A DNA stretch of 64,000 bases from Plantactinospora sp039889035 (GTDB lineage: Bacteria > Actinomycetota > Actinomycetes > Mycobacteriales > Micromonosporaceae), in NCBI GenBank assembly GCA_039889035.1, contig JBDQQY010000017.1:124001-188000 (forward strand), written 5' to 3'. The position numbers and the translations under genes are program-made. Below are positions 62,174-64,000 of the stretch, in pieces (the stretch's first letter is position 1; each line of letters opens with the position of its first letter). The notes beneath the pieces were generated by a model. It saw nothing but the letters and a program-made list of their open reading frames with translations, made no database searches and was not told where the DNA came from.

Positions 62174-62419
62174 TCAGGGCGGCCGGCCGGCGGATCGCCG
62201 CTCGCCGTGTCCGGGCGGCCGTGTCATCCCCACCACTCCCACACCTCCACCTCGATCGGTGGACGGCCCAGCCACCGCCTCGGATAGGTCCGTCAGGACG
62301 GACACCGTGACCTCGCGCCCTGGATCGAGCAGGTCCGGGTCCAGGGTCTCCAGCAGCCGGCGGATCATCGCCGGGGCCATGCCGCTGGTCGAGCCGGCTA
62401 CGCTCGGCTGCGTGGTCAT
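62174..62419 (-). CDS. Doubtful small ORF (81 aa)
   Basis: The segment MIRRLLETLDPDLLDPGREV and the following VSVLTDLSEAVAG look protein-like, but the tail is Gly/Arg/Pro-rich and no ribosome site is clear. It might be a fragment of a larger lost gene. Confidence 0.28.
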   Translation of the reverse strand: MTTQPSVAGSTSGMAPAMIRRLLETLDPDLLDPGREVTVSVLTDLSEAVAGPSTDRGGGVGVVGMTRPPGHGERRSAGRPP

Positions 62420-62480
62420 GGCGCCCGCCCGCGTGGCGCCTCAGCCGGATCCGCCGATCACCGCGGTCCCGGGCCGCGCG

Positions 62481-62879
62481 TCACGTCTTTGCCGCCATGC
62501 GGTCCAGCATTGCGTCCGCGGCGGCGACGTCAGCCGGTCCGGCCGCCGGTCCTTCGTACAGGTACGCGAGCTCGGTGCCCTCCGGGACCTCGGTGAGGAT
62601 GATCGTGACGCGTTCGTCCTCGCCGGGATGGAGGACCACCTTCTCCATCGGTTCCAGGTCGCCGAAGCCGACGACGAAGGGCACCTGCGTGGCGTCGGCG
62701 TCGGACACCATCACCGCCTGGATCTCCCCGCCCGACCGTGCGTCGATGCGGACCCTGTCCGCTGGAGTGGTGAAGCCCGGTACGACGAACCAGTGGGAGA
62801 AGGCGACCGGGTCGACGAAGAAGTCGTAGACCCGCTCTTTCGGGGCGGAAAGTGTGCGGCGCAGGATGTAACGGCTCAT
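62481..62879 (-). CDS. SRPBCC/AHSA1-like protein (132 aa)
   Basis: The START-like fold is indicated by LRRTLSAPKERVYDFFVDPV, the SHWF segment and the final helix AAADAMLDRMAAK. Such proteins bind hydrophobic ligands. It follows the reductase gene by 30 bp and is probably in the same transcript. Confidence 0.82.
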   Translation of the reverse strand: MSRYILRRTLSAPKERVYDFFVDPVAFSHWFVVPGFTTPADRVRIDARSGGEIQAVMVSDADATQVPFVVGFGDLEPMEKVVLHPGEDERVTIILTEVPEGTELAYLYEGPAAGPADVAAADAMLDRMAAKT

Positions 62880-62909
62880 GGAGATTCTCCTTCAGGCATG
62901 TGAGCGGGG

Positions 62910-63455
62910 TCATGACGGCTTGCGGAACGAGAGCACCACCACGCCGTTGTCGAAGACCTGCACGTTGGACGTCTCGAGCCGGGCGTGGAGTCCGGCCTCG
63001 AACAGGACGTCGTTCTCGTCTCCGACGCCCGCGAGCACCGGGTGCACCCACAGGTGCAGTTCGTCGAGAAGGCCGTTACGCAGCAGCGTCTTGGCGACCG
63101 GTCCGACCCCGTGCATGAGGATCGAGCCGCCCTCGGTCTGCTTGAGCTTGCGGACCTCGTCGACGAGACCGCCCGCGAGCACCTGTGTGCCGTGCCAGGT
63201 GGGGTCGCTGAGCGTCGAGGACGCGACGTACTTCGGTATCGCGTTGATCCGGTCGGCGTAGTCCCCTTCGCGCGACGGCCAGGCGTCGGCGTATACCTGG
63301 TAGGTGTTCCGCCCCATGAGCAACGCGTCGGCGTCCTTGAGTTGGGCCAGCGCGAGCTGGTCGCTCTGGTCGCTGAGGTAGTCGAAATGCCACTTCTCCA
63401 TGTGGTTCACCACGCCGTCGAGGGATACGAAGGTGGAGTTGACGATCTTCGCCAT
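62910..63455 (-). CDS. Dihydrofolate-reductase-like/RibD C-terminal domain protein
   Basis: This 181-aa NADPH-binding fold opens MAKIVNSTFVSLDGVVN and contains LMGRNTYQVYADAWP and the late GGSILMHGVGPVAKTLL, typical of YwjB/RibD_C-type proteins. It is not the essential folate enzyme. The start is ATG 63455; readthrough upstream to 63779 is spurious. The divergent gap to the MocR gene holds a palindrome. Confidence 0.87.
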   Translation of the reverse strand: MAKIVNSTFVSLDGVVNHMEKWHFDYLSDQSDQLALAQLKDADALLMGRNTYQVYADAWPSREGDYADRINAIPKYVASSTLSDPTWHGTQVLAGGLVDEVRKLKQTEGGSILMHGVGPVAKTLLRNGLLDELHLWVHPVLAGVGDENDVLFEAGLHARLETSNVQVFDNGVVVLSFRKPS

Positions 63456-63517
63456 GACTGGCCCCTTCCGGTTCGTTCGGACAGGACGATCTTCCCGACG
63501 CTCTCCGGGATCATGAA

Positions 63518-63546
63518 GGTCCAATCTTGGCCAAGGCGAGAGGACC
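63518..63546. promoter_or_regulatory. Candidate MocR operator region
   Basis: The 10-bp palindrome CTTGGCCAAG (63526-63535) is flanked by GGTCC (63518) and GGACC (63542) in inverted orientation. It lies just before the MocR-type gene. Inverted GGTCC-type half-sites are compatible with autoregulated MocR promoters. Confidence 0.4.
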
Positions 63547-63553
63547 AGTTTCG

Positions 63554-64000
63554 ATGCCGGAAGGCAACGGCGTGACGCGTGGGTACGGACCCGGCCGCCT
63601 GTCTGAGGACCTGCTCGTCGAGCTGGACGAGACGTCCGCGGAGCCGCTGCACCGCCAGATCGAGGCGGCCATCCGCTCCGCTGTCCGGCAGGGACGGCTG
63701 ACGCCCGGGACCTCCGTGCCCGCATCGCGGACGCTCGCCGCGGACCTCGGCGTCTCTCGCGGCGTCGTTGTCGAGGCATATCGGCAGTTGGGCGGCGAAG
63801 GCGTTTTGGTGAGCACCCCGGGCGGCTACACCCGGGTGGCCGCCGCGACGCGCGATGCCGGTCCGTGGTCCGCCCGAACCACCGACCCGAGCACCGACAT
63901 CGATTTCGGCTATGGCCGCTGCGACCCGGGCAGCTTTCCCCGCCAGGTCTGGCTGCGATCGCTGCGCAGGGTCTTCACCCAAACGCCGCACGACCGGCTC
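63554..64000 (+). CDS. MocR-type GntR regulator with aminotransferase domain (C-terminus beyond window)
   Basis: I translated 149 codons from ATG 63554 to the right edge with no stop; a GTG at 63572 could also start it. Residues about 30-105 form a GntR winged helix: PLHRQIEAAIRSAVRQGRL, VPASRTLAADLGVSRGVVVE, AYRQLGGEGVL. The next part (DFGYGRCDPGSFPRQVWLRS) is the entry to the aminotransferase-like domain of MocR/PdxR regulators. It is divergent from the RibD-like gene. Target genes unknown. Confidence 0.88.
   Translation, partial: MPEGNGVTRGYGPGRLSEDLLVELDETSAEPLHRQIEAAIRSAVRQGRLTPGTSVPASRTLAADLGVSRGVVVEAYRQLGGEGVLVSTPGGYTRVAAATRDAGPWSARTTDPSTDIDFGYGRCDPGSFPRQVWLRSLRRVFTQTPHDRL

Overview
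The window is GC-rich DNA (about 70% by eye) with the habits of a filamentous actinomycete. It has many GTG starts, chains of 4-bp ATGA/GTGA gene overlaps, twin-arginine secretion signals, LacI- and IclR-controlled sugar loci, a sugar ABC importer without its own ATPase, and a CebR-type operator. I infer a member or relative of the Micromonosporaceae. No rRNA, tRNA, CRISPR array, integrase or intact IS was recognised.

1-20.25 kb is a large divergent carbohydrate locus. Leftward from a LacI regulator runs an unbroken operon: LacI, peptide-type ABC importer (two permeases, binding protein, two ATPases), FAD oxidoreductase, DapA-family lyase, GH13 glucosidase and a sulfatase cut by the window edge. 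Rightward run a Tat-exported beta-helix protein, a second sulfatase, an alpha/beta-hydrolase esterase, an SGNH esterase and a GH78 alpha-L-rhamnosidase. The set looks like a polysaccharide utilisation system for a sulfated, acylated, rhamnose-containing glycan. Two TACGTA-centred sites in the divergent gap are candidate LacI operators.

20.25-21.8 kb is a scar zone. It holds a degenerate copy of the SGNH gene's 3' end, a transposase remnant, a phosphotransferase gene and a short inverted-repeat element. 21.8-28.2 kb carries a second satellite locus: a large secreted toroid-like glycan enzyme with a discoidin domain, a BNR/sialidase-like enzyme, and a LacI regulator closely resembling the first, with an 18-bp palindromic operator.

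28.5-34.3 kb holds an MFS exporter, a truncated lipoprotein, and a translationally coupled pair of secreted proteins (ricin-lectin protein and NucA/NucB-type nuclease) followed by a small cytoplasmic protein. 34.6-44.8 kb is an IclR-governed sugar locus: CUT1-type ABC importer, secreted GH31 glycosidase, and an aldonate-type dehydratase, keto-acid lyase and SDR dehydrogenase. A nearly identical 51-52 bp promoter/operator block precedes both iclR and the GH31 gene.

44.8-55.4 kb contains a lipoprotein, a DUF2330 protein (with a duplicated relic of its own 3' end upstream), a TetA-like exporter, two small membrane proteins, and an oxidative trio: a thiamine-diphosphate enzyme, an FAD/Fe-S dehydrogenase with a C-terminal membrane anchor, and an enolase-superfamily enzyme. 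55.5-56.35 kb is a self-contained AA10 lytic polysaccharide monooxygenase unit with promoter, CebR-like operator and strong terminator. 56.4-64 kb is ordinary accessory gene content: P-loop kinase, HEAT-like protein, TPR-like protein, methyltransferase/TetR pair with tandem operators, VOC protein, SRPBCC protein, RibD-like reductase, and the start of a MocR-type regulator running off the right edge.
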